The notes under the pieces: model-generated
The model's input: only the letters and a program-made list of their open reading frames with translations
Databases searched by the model: none
What the model was told of the DNA's origin: nothing
Position numbers and translations under genes: made by a program
Shown: positions 43,160-54,256 of the stretch, piece by piece
How the letters are laid out: every line of letters starts with the position of its first letter
Position numbering within the stretch: position 1 is the stretch's first letter
Assembly (NCBI RefSeq): GCF_019703515.2
Contig: NC_059385.1
Coordinates: 26,950,001-27,014,000, forward strand
Direction of reading: 5' to 3'
DNA from: Myxocyprinus asiaticus
Taxonomy: Eukaryota > Chordata > Actinopteri > Cypriniformes > Catostomidae
Length of the DNA stretch: 64,000 nucleotides

Positions 43160-45060
43160 CATTAAGCGTAGCACTATGCCATAAGTCATAAGTACAAAGT
43201 CAATGGGCATGGCCATGAAGTTTTGGTATTTTCGAGAAAGCATGCGCTAACTCTAGGCTCAAGTGGTTTTGCCGAAATCGCATGCGCAATGTGCTGATGG
43301 ACTGGGTAAAGCGCAATTTAATTCTGAGTTCCTTTCTCCAGTTATTGCACCGTCTGCATCCTATTATATAGTCCATTCCCTCAAGCACCAGCGATATAAA
43401 AGACAGCACATTCATAAGAAGTTTGTTGTGTAAATGGACTGCATGCACTGAATTAGAATAACAGACATATGGACATGCTCCTTTTATATGCTTAGAAAAT
43501 GTTAATCTTGTCAGAATTTGGATGTATGCTCCATTAAATTATAGGGAATGTAAGTATTATTAATCATTTTCATCTACTGACACACAAATCATGGCTAGTA
43601 TTAATAGTATTGTATCTGTGCGCACTTCACTTCTATCGGTCGATTTAGATTTTGTACAAATTAAATTAATTTATTGAGACGTGAAAACATTTTACCAAAA
43701 TTATTTCTAAATACCAATTACACTTCAAACAAAACGAAAATATAATCAAAATAACGAAATGGTAAAAAAAAAAAAAAAAATCATACCAAATCCAAACATT
43801 TAAACCTCTACAACTTTTTTCACTGGCCCCTTTTGCAGTGACTTAAAAATCACTCTACGACAACAGGTGGAAAAATACCCATATAAATTAGATCATAAAA
43901 CAACTGTAAATATAAACATCATAATAACAGCCAAAAAAAAAAACATGACCTTTAGATAGTTCAACACAAATCTCATTGATGTTTGTTTCATAAGACAGCT
44001 TTAACTCTGATCGTCAGGGACTTAATTTGATTTTCAACTATATTTTCAGAGTTTGGACATGGACTTTATTACCACCTGCTGGTGGAATCTCCAAAATGCA
44101 AATGCAGGAACTGAGTTTAAACTTTGCGATGAAAACAGACCTGCTTTTGAAACATCTTAGTGCAATGAACTATTTCTAAGGAAAATAGAAAATTGCATTT
44201 TACACCACTTAATTAACATACAATCACCCACAGTTTGTGAGCATACACCCACAGATAGTGCAAACACCCACACCCACCCACTTGCGCTTTGCGCTGGCAC
44301 GAAAATTGCACTTCGAATTAGCGCTCTCACGAAAACTGGATAAAACGTAGTGCACAGTTGTAGCGCGTAGCGATGCACTTTGCGCACTTATGAAAATAGA
44401 GCCCAAAGTGTTTAAAGGCAGATTTCTTTTTGAAACTTACCTTTTGAGTGTCCTACCAGGCTCATTCTTGCACACCTGGTGGCGCTGTCTCAGTTCAATG
44501 CTTCCACACCCTTTACAAAAAAAATAAGTTAATTGTATTGATTGTAAAATGCATGAACAAACAGATTCCCATTGCAGATTTGGTTAACAGGTTAGAACAT
44601 GGCAAACAGTCTAAACATGACTACTATGCAGAATTCTCTTGCTTGATGGTTTTTATTAACATTCATAACAAGTTTATAACTGATCAGGAGAGTTTTGGTG
44701 ATGATTTTACTTTAACACTCAATCAAGAAACAAAAACAAAAAAATATTCAGAAGTTCTGACTCTCAGGCTGGGAAGTTAGTGCAGGATTTGCAAGATGAC
44801 CTGAACAACTGAAAGTAAAATAGGGCTGAAACGATTAGTCGACGTTATCGACAACGTCGACAATAAAAAAAAAATGTTGACAAATTTTCGTTGTCGAATA
44901 GTCGTTTGATCTTAAATCAAAATCAAATCAAATCAAATCACATTTATTGTCACACAGCCATATACACAAGTGCAATGGTGTGTGAAATTCTTGGGTGCAG
45001 TTCCGATCAACACAGCAGTCGTGACAGTGATGAGACATATACCAATTTACAATAACATCA

Positions 45061-45298
45061 AATTAACACAACACAATTTAAACATCTGTTATACATAATT
45101 ACACTCAACTTAAAACATCACATTAACACAACACAATTTAAGCATCTGTTATACCCATAATTACACTCAACTTAAAACATCAACTTAACACAACACAATT
45201 TAAACATCTGTTATACATAATTACACAACTTAAAACATCAAATTAACACAACACAATTTAAACATCTGTTATACACATAATTAAACTCAACAATATAC
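45061..45298. repeat. Four-copy roughly 60-bp minisatellite in the LINE 3' region
   Basis: TTAACACAACACAATTTAAR starts each unit near 45063, 45123, 45185 and 45243. Unit lengths are 58-62 bp with few differences. Confidence 0.92.
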
Positions 45299-45416
45299 AA
45301 ATAATAACATACACTGTACAGTATACAATATGCTGTTTTTGTTTTTTTGTTTTTTACTATATAGATACTATATAGATACACATTATTCAATAAAAATTAA
45401 AAATTAAAATATATAT

Positions 45417-45419
45417 AAA

Positions 45420-45484
<65 letters not shown>
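45417..45484. repeat. (TA)n microsatellite
   Basis: About 34 TA units with one TG interruption, directly after the 60-bp minisatellite. Confidence 0.95.
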
Positions 45485-45490
<6 letters not shown>

Positions 45491-45690
45491 ACAGTATTGT
45501 ACTGTATTGACATTCAGGCTGTCGGTTGATAGTCAGTTGTTAAGAGAGACATAATATAATAACAGTAATATAATTTATGACAGTCCGGTGTGAGATAAAA
45601 GAGTAATAAAGTGCAGGGCTGATGTATTTTGATCGTGGGAGATCAAGAGTTCAGAAGTCTGATTGCTTGGGGGAAGAAGCTATCATGGAG

Positions 45691-47194
45691 TCAGCTGGTG
45701 CGGGTCCTGATGCTGCGATACCGCCTACCTGATGGTAGCAGTGAGAACAGCCCATGGCTCGGGTGGCTGGAGTCTCTGATGATCCTCCGAGCTTTTTTCA
45801 CACACCGCCTTGTATATATTTCCTGGAGGGAGGGAAGCTCACCTCCGATGATGTGTTTGGCAGTTCGCACCACCCTTTGCAGTGCTTTGCGGTTGTGGGC
45901 TGTGCTATTGCCGTACCAGGCGGAGATACAGCCAGTCAGGATGCTCTCCACAGTGCAGGTGTAGAACCGTGTGAGGATGTGGCGGTTCATTCCAAACTTC
46001 CTCAGCCGTCTCAGGAAGAAGAGGCGCTGATGAGCCTTCTTCACAACGACTTCAGTGTGGACGGATGTGAGTTCCTCAGTGATGTGGACACCCAGGAACT
46101 TGAAGCTGCTGACTCTCTCCACTGGTGCTCCATTGATGGTGATTGGACTGTGTTCTCTGTCTTTTCTTCTGAAGTCCACCACAAGCTCCTTTGTCTTACT
46201 GACGTTGAGGGAGAGGTTGTGCTCCTGACACCAGTGTGTCAGAGTGTGCACCTCCTCTCTGTAGGCTGCTTCATCATTGTCAGTGATCAGACCTACCACC
46301 ATCGTGTCATCAGCAAACTTAATGATGGCATTGGAGTTATGTGTTGCCACACAGTCATGTGTGTACAGGGAATACAGTAGTGGGCTGAGAACACAGCCCT
46401 GCGGGGCTCCAGTGTTGAGGGTCAGTGATGAGGAGATGTTGCTGCCTATTCTAACCACCTGGCGTCTGCTTGACAGGAAGTCCAGGATCCAGCTGCACAG
46501 CGAGCTGTTTAAGCCCAGAGCCCGGAGTTTCTCATCTAGCTTGGAGGGCACTATGGTGTTGAATGCTGAGCTGTAGTCTACAAACAACATTCTCACATAA
46601 GTGTTCTTTTTTTCCAGGTGGGGAGAGAGCAGTGTGTATTGTAGATGCAATGGCATCATCAGTGGAGCGGTTGTTGCGGTAAGCAAACTGCAGCGGGTCA
46701 AGATTGAGTGGAAATACAGAGCAGATGTAATCTCTGATTAGTCTCTCAAAACATTTGCTGATGATGGGGGTCAGAGCAACAGGACGCCAGTCATTTAAAC
46801 ACGTTATTTTTGATTGTTTTGGAACAGGCACAATGGTGGATGTTTCAAAGCATGTGGGGACTACAGACAAAGAGAGGGAAAGGTTGAAAATGTCCGTAAA
46901 AACACCAGCCAGCTGGTTCGCGCACGCTCTGATGACGCGGCCCGGAATGCCGTCTGGACCCGCGGCTTTGCGGATATTCACCCGTCGGAAGGATCGGGTT
47001 ACATCCGCTACAGAGACGGAGAGTGAACTAACCTCTGTAGCTTCAGCCGCGAGAGCTCTCTCCGCGAGGGCGGTGTTATTTCCCTCGAAATGAGCATAAA
47101 AAGTTTTTAGCTCATCCGGTAGAGAGGCAGCGGTGTTCATGGCGGAGTTTTCATTCCCTTTAAAGTCCGTGATGATGTTAATTCCCTGCCACAT
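45691..47194 (-). pseudogene. L2 LINE ORF, reverse-transcriptase part
   Basis: Reads [90 protein letters not shown] and [14 protein letters not shown] (FADD active site), ending in [16 protein letters not shown]. One frameshift lies in the T-run at 46606-46615, which joins the 220- and 336-codon stretches. All core RT blocks are otherwise intact. Confidence 0.93.
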
Positions 47195-47266
47195 GCTTCT
47201 AGAGTTGGTGGTGTTAAACTGTCCTTCAATCTTGCTCCTGTACTGGCGTTTTGCTGTTTTGATAGT

Positions 47267-48604
47267 TTATCGGAGGGCATAACTGGCTTGTTTATGCTCC
47301 TCCGCGTTCCCGGAATTAAAAGCGGAGGTCCGCACATTAAGTGCCGCGCGAACATCGCTATTGATCCACGGCTTCTGATTCGGATAGATTCGCACAGTTC
47401 TGGTCGGAATCACTTCCTCTACGCACGTTCTGATGAAACACATTACGCTATCAGCGTAAAGCTCGATGTCGTCATCAGAGGCGGACCGGAACATCTCCCA
47501 GTCCGTGCGATCAAAACAGTCTTGTAGCGTAGAGTCTGATTGGTCCGACCAGCACTGGATCGTTCTGAGGGTGGGTGCTTCCTGTTTCAATTTCTGCCTG
47601 TAAGCGGGCAGAAGCAGAATGGAAGAGTGGTCCGATTTGCAAAATAGTGGGCGGGGGAGGGATTTGTAGCCATCCCGGAACGGAGAGTAGCAATGGTCCA
47701 AAACCCGGTCCCCTCGTGTGTTGAAACTAATGTGCTGGTGATATTTTGGTGCGACTGATTTTAAACTGGCTTTATTAAAGTCCCCGGTCACAATGAACGC
47801 GGCCTCAGGGTGCGCAGTTTCCTGCTCACTTATACTCCCATACAGTTCCTTGAGTGCCCGGTCTGTGTCGGCTTGTGGGGGAATGTACACAGCAGTGATA
47901 ATGACCGCTGTGAATTCCCTCGGTAGCCAGAATGGTCGACACAGAAGCATAAGAAATTCCAGATCAGGAGAACAGAAAGACTTGATGGAATGTACGTTCC
48001 TCTGATCACACCAGGATTTGTTGATCATAAAACATACACCACCTCCTCTAGTTTTACCTGAGAGGTCTTTCGCTCTGTCCGCTCGGAGCATGGAGAACCC
48101 CGCGGGTTCAATGGCTGAGTCTGGAATCTCCGCAGACATCCAAGTTTCCGTAAGGCAGATAATGCAGCAGTCCCTCGTCTCTCGTTGGAAAGAGATCCGC
48201 GCTTTCAGCTCGCAGAGCTTGTTATCCAGAGACTGAACATTTGCCAGTAGAATAGTGGGTAGCGGGGGTTGATTTGCGCGGCGTCTTACTCTGATGAGAA
48301 CGCCGGCTCTGTTTCCCCTTTTCCTCCTGCGTTTCCGCGGCCGTGCTGCCCAGACAAAGGGCTCCGCTTGCGTGTTTGTAAACAGCGGGTCGGCATTGAG
48401 GAATGTGAAGTCCGGTTTTCGGTGTGAGATCGCTGAACCAATGTCCAAAAGTGTTTGTCTGTCGTAGACAATAAGGCAGACAACATCCAAGACAAAAAAC
48501 ATAAGAATTGTAAACAAAACAAACAAACCATTGCTATGTTGTGTCGGAGCTCGCAACGCAGCAGCCATACTCGGCGCCATCTTGAGTCCAATCAATTGAG
48601 ACAA
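47267..48604 (-). pseudogene. L2 LINE ORF, endonuclease part
   Basis: A 445-codon open stretch. Visible endonuclease features are LPTILLANVQSLDNKL, IICLTETWMSAEIPDSAI, GVCFMINKSWC, IITAVYIPPQAD, IVTGDFNKASLKS and CKSDHSSILLLP (SDH), the usual AP-endonuclease order. It ends at a TAA near 47270; the same frame continues as the RT segment, so this stop is a recent mutation. Confidence 0.93.
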
Positions 48605-50379
48605 AAATTTTCGTTGTCGAATAGTCGTTTGATCTTAACGTAACATTAGATGAAGAAAACACATCTCACAGTCCAGCTGCACTCTAAACTTTCCAAACAG
48701 CTTCAGGTGATGTAGATCGCAAAGTATGAGGGAATTATAACGCAAAAATACAAAATAAGTAAATACAGAAGCACTCTTGTTGTGGAATAACCATGACGCT
48801 CAGCTTAAGAAAACTTGATGAGCATCTTTAAAGGAAACACCCTGGCATTAAATCTTTAACGCAGTTCTATTTAATGCGTTATAGCTTTAATAAAGTTAAT
48901 ATAATAAGGAAACTGGAATTTCTCTGTGCGGTCAGCGCCTCTCCTATGAGTTGAGCAAAGTGTCCCGATTTAAGGGGGAGAGATTGAAACTGCACCCGGC
49001 TGAGGTACACTCTGTTGCGGGGATGCTCATCCCTCGAGTGCACACGCTTAATGCAGCTAGATTATAACGTGATGGCAACTTATTGAGTCATAATATATGT
49101 CTCTGTGCATTTCTTATTGTGAAGAAAATTGGCAAAACGCAGCTTTATTAATAAGAGAGAGTTTGTTTTTTTGTGAGTTAAAGATGGATTGAAGTGAACA
49201 AAAAGGTGAGAGAGGGTAGTCTTCGCCACATTATACACTGAAACAAAATAAGTTTGATGTTTTTGTTTTGGCTTGTTTTCCAATATAAATATCTAAAACT
49301 CCTTTAAAACAACGTACATTTACTTTAGCAGCTATACTGCAGAAGAATTTTTTTTTTTTTTTTTTAATCTGAGAATGTTGAATATAATATTAAAAATACA
49401 ATATTTTAAAATATCTAAAAATCCTTTAAAAAAAGATGCATTCACCTGAGAAGCAGCATATAAAATGTTTAGACTTGCTTTTAGAGAATAGATCTTGAAT
49501 ACAAGTGTATTTTGTCTTTACTGCACTCGCAGATGTATAACCAAGTGAAAACATACACTTATATACAAAATACACTTATATTTAAGATACATTCTCTTAA
49601 AGCAAGTCTAAATATCTTATTTGTTATTTCTCAAGTAAATGTAACTTGTTTTAAGGATTTTTAGACAATTTTAAATGAAAAAAAAAATACACTTGATTAC
49701 AATAGGATTTTTTTTGTAGTGAAATTTTTACTGAATTAAAGTATTTTTTCCCTTTAATTCAGTGAATGTCATTTAGAGGTGTTTTTAAAAGATGATTTTG
49801 TCCTCTTTATTGTTAGCAAGCACGTTTAATACAACCTTTTAAGTCGGGGCACAAGCTAAATAGTCGGTTTAGAGCTAATGATTAATCGTTGCAATAATCG
49901 CCCGAATAGTCGAATAATCGTTCTTATAATCATTAGATTAGTCCATTATCAAAATAATCGTTAGTTGCAGCCCTAAAGTAAAATGATTTTTTTTTTTTCT
50001 CTCCATGTAGCAATTCCCAAAAATGCAGCTTTGGCAGCTGGTCTCAATATTGTTTGTGCTATGCATGTAGGAGATTTGAGTCATTTCAATGAGTTCTCAC
50101 AAATTCTCATGCAGTTTTTCTCAAGTCAACAAGATTTTTACTGACTGAAAAAAGTGTTATATGTTGTTCCTCTTAGCATCAGCAATGCTTCAGGCCAGTG
50201 TAACTTTCCATGAAATTATTAAGATTTACCCTTAGATTAAAAGAGTAAATATAATGTATGACACTATGTTTTTTCTAACTTAACAGTTAAACCGACTCAT
50301 GTTGAGCAACATGTGAATAAGTGCCTCAGGTGTCAAGACTCAATAATCACAATCCAGTACCCACATGTACACATTTCAG

Positions 50380-50381
<2 letters not shown>

Positions 50382-50416
<35 letters not shown>
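50382..50416 (+). repeat. (CA)n microsatellite
   Basis: About 17 CA units. Confidence 0.97.
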
Positions 50417-50418
<2 letters not shown>

Positions 50419-51048
50419 CTCCCTCCCTGTGGGAACAGCAGCCCAAGAAAGGGCAGTCTGCCAGCTGACTAGGCGACGTGCTTTAGAGACTGAGGAAGTT
50501 TTGTTTTTTTGGTCTGGACTCTGGGCTGTTTCTTTCAGCAGTCTCAAGGGAAGCTCCTCCTGCCACTAAACTCAAAACCTCTCAGTTTACATTATAATCT
50601 CTTCTGGTCTTTACTGTCATCTAGTGGACACAGCTGGAACTCACATTGTGACCTGCACCTCTCAGCTGTATTGGTCAGTTTGTGTTCAGGTCCTATTTAT
50701 ACTCTTATACTAAGAAAAATTAGGAGGGTCAAAGACGTAATGCTCTTTTTTGTTTTTGTCCACGTCTGAGTTATTCAAAAATGCACTGATTTACATAAAA
50801 CAATTACTTAAATACATCTCTTCAATGAAGAACATGTTTTCAATTACTGACCTCTAAGTCATTTAAAAAAATGTTTTCTTAGGCTTATAGTAAAAATAAA
50901 ATTAAAATCATGTGGTTTAAACCATCCAGAAAACTTGTCTCATTAAAAGAATGAAATTCTTGAGAAGTGTGGAATAATCTTTCATTATTATTTATTTAAA
51001 AAATATGCAGTGAAATAATTTTGTTTTCAAATATTTGAAGAACTTTGT

Positions 51049-51156
51049 ACATAAAATCATAATCAATTGGTGTAAACACCAAGTAGTTCAAAAATAGAGA
51101 AAACATAAAATCATAATCAATTGGTGTAAACACCAAGTAGTTCAAAAATAGAGAAA
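51049..51156 (+). repeat. 54-bp exact tandem duplication
   Basis: Two identical units starting ACATAAAATCATAATCAATT. Each contains the palindrome GGTGTAAACACC. Confidence 0.95.
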
Positions 51157-51332
51157 ACCCCTTTAGACCCTCAAGACTGTGTGTGAAGAATTAAAACAAT
51201 ATCAGATAATTTGATTATTATTATAATTTTTTTAATTTATTTTTTTGAAAAGGCACATTTTGTTCAGGTCATGTTGTATAACCCTGAGAAAACGTATCGA
51301 TATTATTGACTCAAATATATGTAAAAAAAAAT

Positions 51333-51333
51333 T

Positions 51334-51381
<48 letters not shown>
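51333..51381 (+). repeat. (TA)n(CA)n compound microsatellite
   Basis: About 12 TA units run directly into about 11 AC units, next to the left end of the Tc1 remnant. Confidence 0.95.
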
Positions 51382-51528
51382 AGCGGCCAAAAGTTTGGAA
51401 TAATGTAGAGATTTTGCTCTTATGGAAAGAAATTGGTACGTTTATTCACCAAAGTGGCATTCAACTGATCACAATGTATAGTCAGGACATTAATAACATG
51501 AAAAATTACTATTACAATTTCAGAACTT

Positions 51529-51967
51529 TTTTTTTTTATCCCCATTTCTCCCCAATTTGGAATGCCCAATTCCCACTGCTTACTAGGTCCTCGTGGTGGC
51601 GCAGTTACTCACCTCAATCCCGGTGGCAAAGGACAAGTCTCAGTTGCCTCTGCTTCTGAGACCATCAATCCGTGCATCTTATTGTATGGCTCGTCGTGCA
51701 TGACACCACGGAGACTCACAGCATGTGGAGGCTCATGCTACTCTCCGCAATCCACGCACAACTTACCACGGACCCCATTGAGAGCAAGAACCACTAATCG
51801 CGACCACAGGGAGGTTACCCCATGTGACTCTAACCTCCCTAGCAACCGGGCCAATTTGGTTGCTTAGGAGACATGGCTGGAGTCACTCAGCATGCCCTGG
51901 ATTCGAACTTGCGACTCCAGGGGTGGTAGTCAGCGTCAGTACTCGCTGAGCTACCCAGGCACCAATG
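51529..51967 (-). mobile_element. tRNA-derived SINE, copy 5, inside a Tc1 remnant
   Basis: Minus-strand copy with a T-rich left end and tRNA-like head near 51955. TTCAGAACTT occurs on both sides (51519-51528 and 51968-51977). The flanks join into one Tc1-like terminal region, showing that the SINE landed in an existing transposon. Confidence 0.92.
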
Positions 51968-51997
51968 TTCAGAACTTCTTAAACTACTTGGTTCTCA

Positions 51998-52640
51998 TCA
52001 AAAAAATCCTCCACGTGCAGCAATGACAGCTTTGCAGATCCTTGGCATTCTAGCAGTCAGTTTGTCCATATACTCAGGTAACATTTCACCCCACACTTCC
52101 TGTAGCACTTGCCATAGATGTGGCTGTCTTGTCGGGCACTTCTCACACACCTTACAGTCTAGCTGATCCCACAAAAGCACAATGGGGTTAAGATCCATAA
52201 CACTCTTTTCCAATTATCTGTTGTCCAATGTTTGTTTCTTTGCCCACTCTAACCTTTTCTTTTTGTTTTTCTGTTTCAAAAGTGGCTTTTTCTCTGCAAT
52301 TCTTCCCATAAGGCCTGCACCCCTGAGTCTTCTCTTTACTGTTGTACATGAAACTGGTGTTGAGCGGGTAGAATTCAATGAAGCTGTCAGCTGAGGACAT
52401 GTGAGGTGTCTATTTCTCAAACTAGAGACTCTGATGAACTTATCCTCTTGTTTAGTTGCACATCTGGCCTTCCACATCTCTTTCTGTCCTTGTTAGAGCC
52501 AGTTGTCCTTTGTCTTTGAAGACTGTAGTGTACACCTTTGTATGAAATCTTCAGTTTTTCGGACATTTAAAGCATTGTATAGCCTTCATTCCTCAAAACA
52601 TTGATTGACTGATGAGTTTCTAGAGAAAGCGGTTTCTTTT
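51998..52640 (-). pseudogene. Fragmentary Tc1 transposase
   Basis: Minus frame 51998-52213 reads MDLNPIVLLWDQLDCKV (expected NPIE motif, here NPIV, so the catalytic E is lost), CPTRQPHLWQVLQEVWGEM and RMPRICKAVIAARGGFF. A second frame (52214-52477) gives ARCATKQEDKFIRVSSLRNR and WAKKQTLDNR. The central DDE core between them is missing. Non-functional. Confidence 0.9.
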
Positions 52641-53232
52641 TGCCATTTTTGACCTAATATTGACCTTAAGACATGCCAGTCTATTGCATACTGTGGCAAC
52701 TCAAAATCAAACCCAAAGACAATGTTAAGCTTCTTTTAACAAACCAAATAGCTTTCGGCAGTGTTTGAAATAATGGCAAGTGATTTTCTAGTACAAAATT
52801 AGCAATTTAGCATGAATACTCAACTTGAATAATATGTTTGAAATATTTTTGGAAATGAATGATTACTGTATATACAGTCATTAAGATGTGTATTCAAAGA
52901 GCAAGGAAAGTATTTAATAGCTTTTACATAGAGCTGCACAATTAATTTGTTAAAAGATCGTGATCTCGATTCAGACACCCATGCGATCTAATTTCTAAAT
53001 GACAACGAATCTACAATGTATATTAACGTTCCCGTGGCATGAATTTGTAAGGCGGTCAAATCTTTATTTGAAATTCACTTCAAGACGCGTTTTTAAATGT
53101 TGATCGTTTAAATTTTATATGGCATCTACAAAACACAACACTCCTGCACGAGATGCTGAATGAACTAATTGGAGTGTCTATTTACACTAAGTGCAAATAG
53201 CCCAACTTGTTGGCAGAGGCTATTTACACTAA

Positions 53233-54256
53233 TGGAGCTTTTCCACTGCACGGTACAGCTCAACTCGACTCTGCTCGCTTTCTGGGGGTTTTCCACTGTG
53301 GATAGTACCTGGTACCTGATACTTTTTTTAGTACCACCTCGGTCGACGTTCCAAGCGAGCCAAGCCGATACTAAATGTGACGTCAAAACCCTGCAGATCA
53401 CTGATTGGTCAGACAGAATCGTCACTACCAGCGTCACTGGATTTGCAACACGGGACATCAACCCGCTAGTTTTAAAAGTTAGCAACAGCGACAGCAATAT
53501 CATTTGTCCACACGCCTTTCAATTTTTAAAAAAGAAATGGCTGTGCACAAAACCACGCCGTGGTCAATAAACGAGGTGCAGACGTTCCTCTCGTTAGCGA
53601 CGAACGAAACGACGCGAAACGAAAAAGTCTTTCAGCAGTGTCTCAGCTGTTGGCCGCACACGGCTACCACCGGACCTACCAACAGTGTAGGGAAAAGTTA
53701 AAAAAATAAAAAAACTTAAAAGTGACTACAGAACCATCAAGGACCACAACAGCCGGAGTGGTTCAAACAGAAGAAAGTGGAAGTGGTTCGACCAAACGGA
53801 CGCTATCTATGGCAATAGACCGGCGAGCAATGGGAGGGAGAATGTCCCGGACTCGGCGTTGTTGGAGTCCACAATGGAGTATGGTACGTTTTGTTACGTT
53901 AACTCTATATTCTGATTGAAAGCTTTACTTTATTTAGTTGACCAGCTACTGGAAAGCTTTCTTCTAAATCAACCAGGCCAATTTATCTATTACACTTGTG
54001 TAAAATCACCATGCGACAACTGCTTTATGCAGCACAATGTGCTAGTAGCTAACAGCTAGCGGTCGTGTTATTGTTTATGGTCAGTAATGTTTGTGTCGCG
54101 TTTAAGATGATGTCACGGCAGTAGAGGCGGTGCAACTATTGACGATCAGCCTATAATCCCACCCACATTGAGGCGGCACTAAACTGCAGTGGAAAAGCAA
54201 GCTCAGAAAAGCGAGCAGAGTCGAGTCCAACCGTAACATGCAGTGGAAAAGTGCCA
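53233..54256 (+). mobile_element. Harbinger derivative carrying a Myb/SANT-like ORF remnant
   Basis: Inverted ends of about 45-50 bp: TGGAGCTTTTCCACTGCACG at 53233 and the complement of CATGCAGTGGAAAAGTGCCA ending at 54256, both continuing into GACTCTGCTCGCTTTTC-type sequence. TAA is duplicated at 53230-53232 and 54257-54259. The 3-bp duplication, the long ends and a Myb-type ORF together indicate PIF/Harbinger. The transposase ORF is absent. Confidence 0.82.
53537..53890 (+). pseudogene. Myb/SANT-like DNA-binding protein remnant (Harbinger ORF)
   Basis: Begins MAVHKTTPWSINEVQTFLSL, then ETTRNEKVFQQ. After a frame change it reads TYQQCREKLKK and SDYRTIKDHNSRSGSNRRKW, then FDQTDAIYGNRPAS. Trihelix/Myb_DNA-bind_4-type proteins have this W...E...FL / Y.QC..K.K.L...Y pattern, and PIF/Harbinger elements carry such a protein beside the transposase. 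At least two frame breaks (near 53640 and in the A-run at 53699-53714). Confidence 0.82.

Larger units (their letters stand above)
40779..44404. mobile_element. Harbinger-like element split by an RTE-like LINE
   Basis: Ends GGGCCCTATTTTAAGAGC and ...CACTTATGAAAATAGAGCCC, flanked by AAA on both sides. The right 1.2 kb is the reverse complement of the element at 27535-29110 (for example GCACCAGCGATATAAAAGAC against its counterpart near 28885). The LINE at 40815-43159 interrupts it. Confidence 0.78.
44916..48604 (-). mobile_element. Nearly full-length L2-clade LINE
   Basis: The 5' end carries AAGATGGCGCCGAGTATGGC near 48586. An endonuclease plus reverse transcriptase ORF follows, then a 3' end with CAAAT/ATCAA repeats next to CACATTTATTGTCACACAGC. 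It is flanked by exact 34-bp direct repeats (44882-44915 and 48605-48638). The 3' part contains a minisatellite and an AT microsatellite. One stop and one frameshift are seen, so the copy looks young. Confidence 0.92.
44821..49975. mobile_element. hAT non-autonomous element split by an L2-type LINE
   Basis: Ends TAGGGCTGAAACGATTAGTC and ...TCGTTAGTTGCAGCCCTA, flanked by an exact AAGTAAAA duplication (44813-44820 and 49976-49983). AATAGTCG/CGACTA motifs recur near both ends. Without the LINE it is about 1.43 kb and has no ORF of note. Confidence 0.9.
49984..51300. other. No gene recognised
   Basis: Contains a microsatellite and the 54-bp tandem duplication. Open frames here are short and lack signatures. 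Confidence 0.5.
51383..52850 (-). mobile_element. Tc1-like transposon remnant split by a SINE
   Basis: Left terminal sequence GCGGCCAAAAGTTTGGAATA at 51383, then the SINE, then degraded transposase and the region AATGGCAAGTGATTTTCTAG near 52773. The outer right end is missing. The family differs from the two Tc1 copies at 7.7 and 12.1 kb. Confidence 0.88.

Noticed and set aside
45061..45298. Regular repeats resembling a CRISPR array
   Set aside because: Whole 60-bp units are near identical with no unique spacers, in a vertebrate LINE 3' region: a minisatellite.
45754..46380. 208-codon plus frame
   Set aside because: Antisense shadow of the L2 LINE reverse transcriptase.
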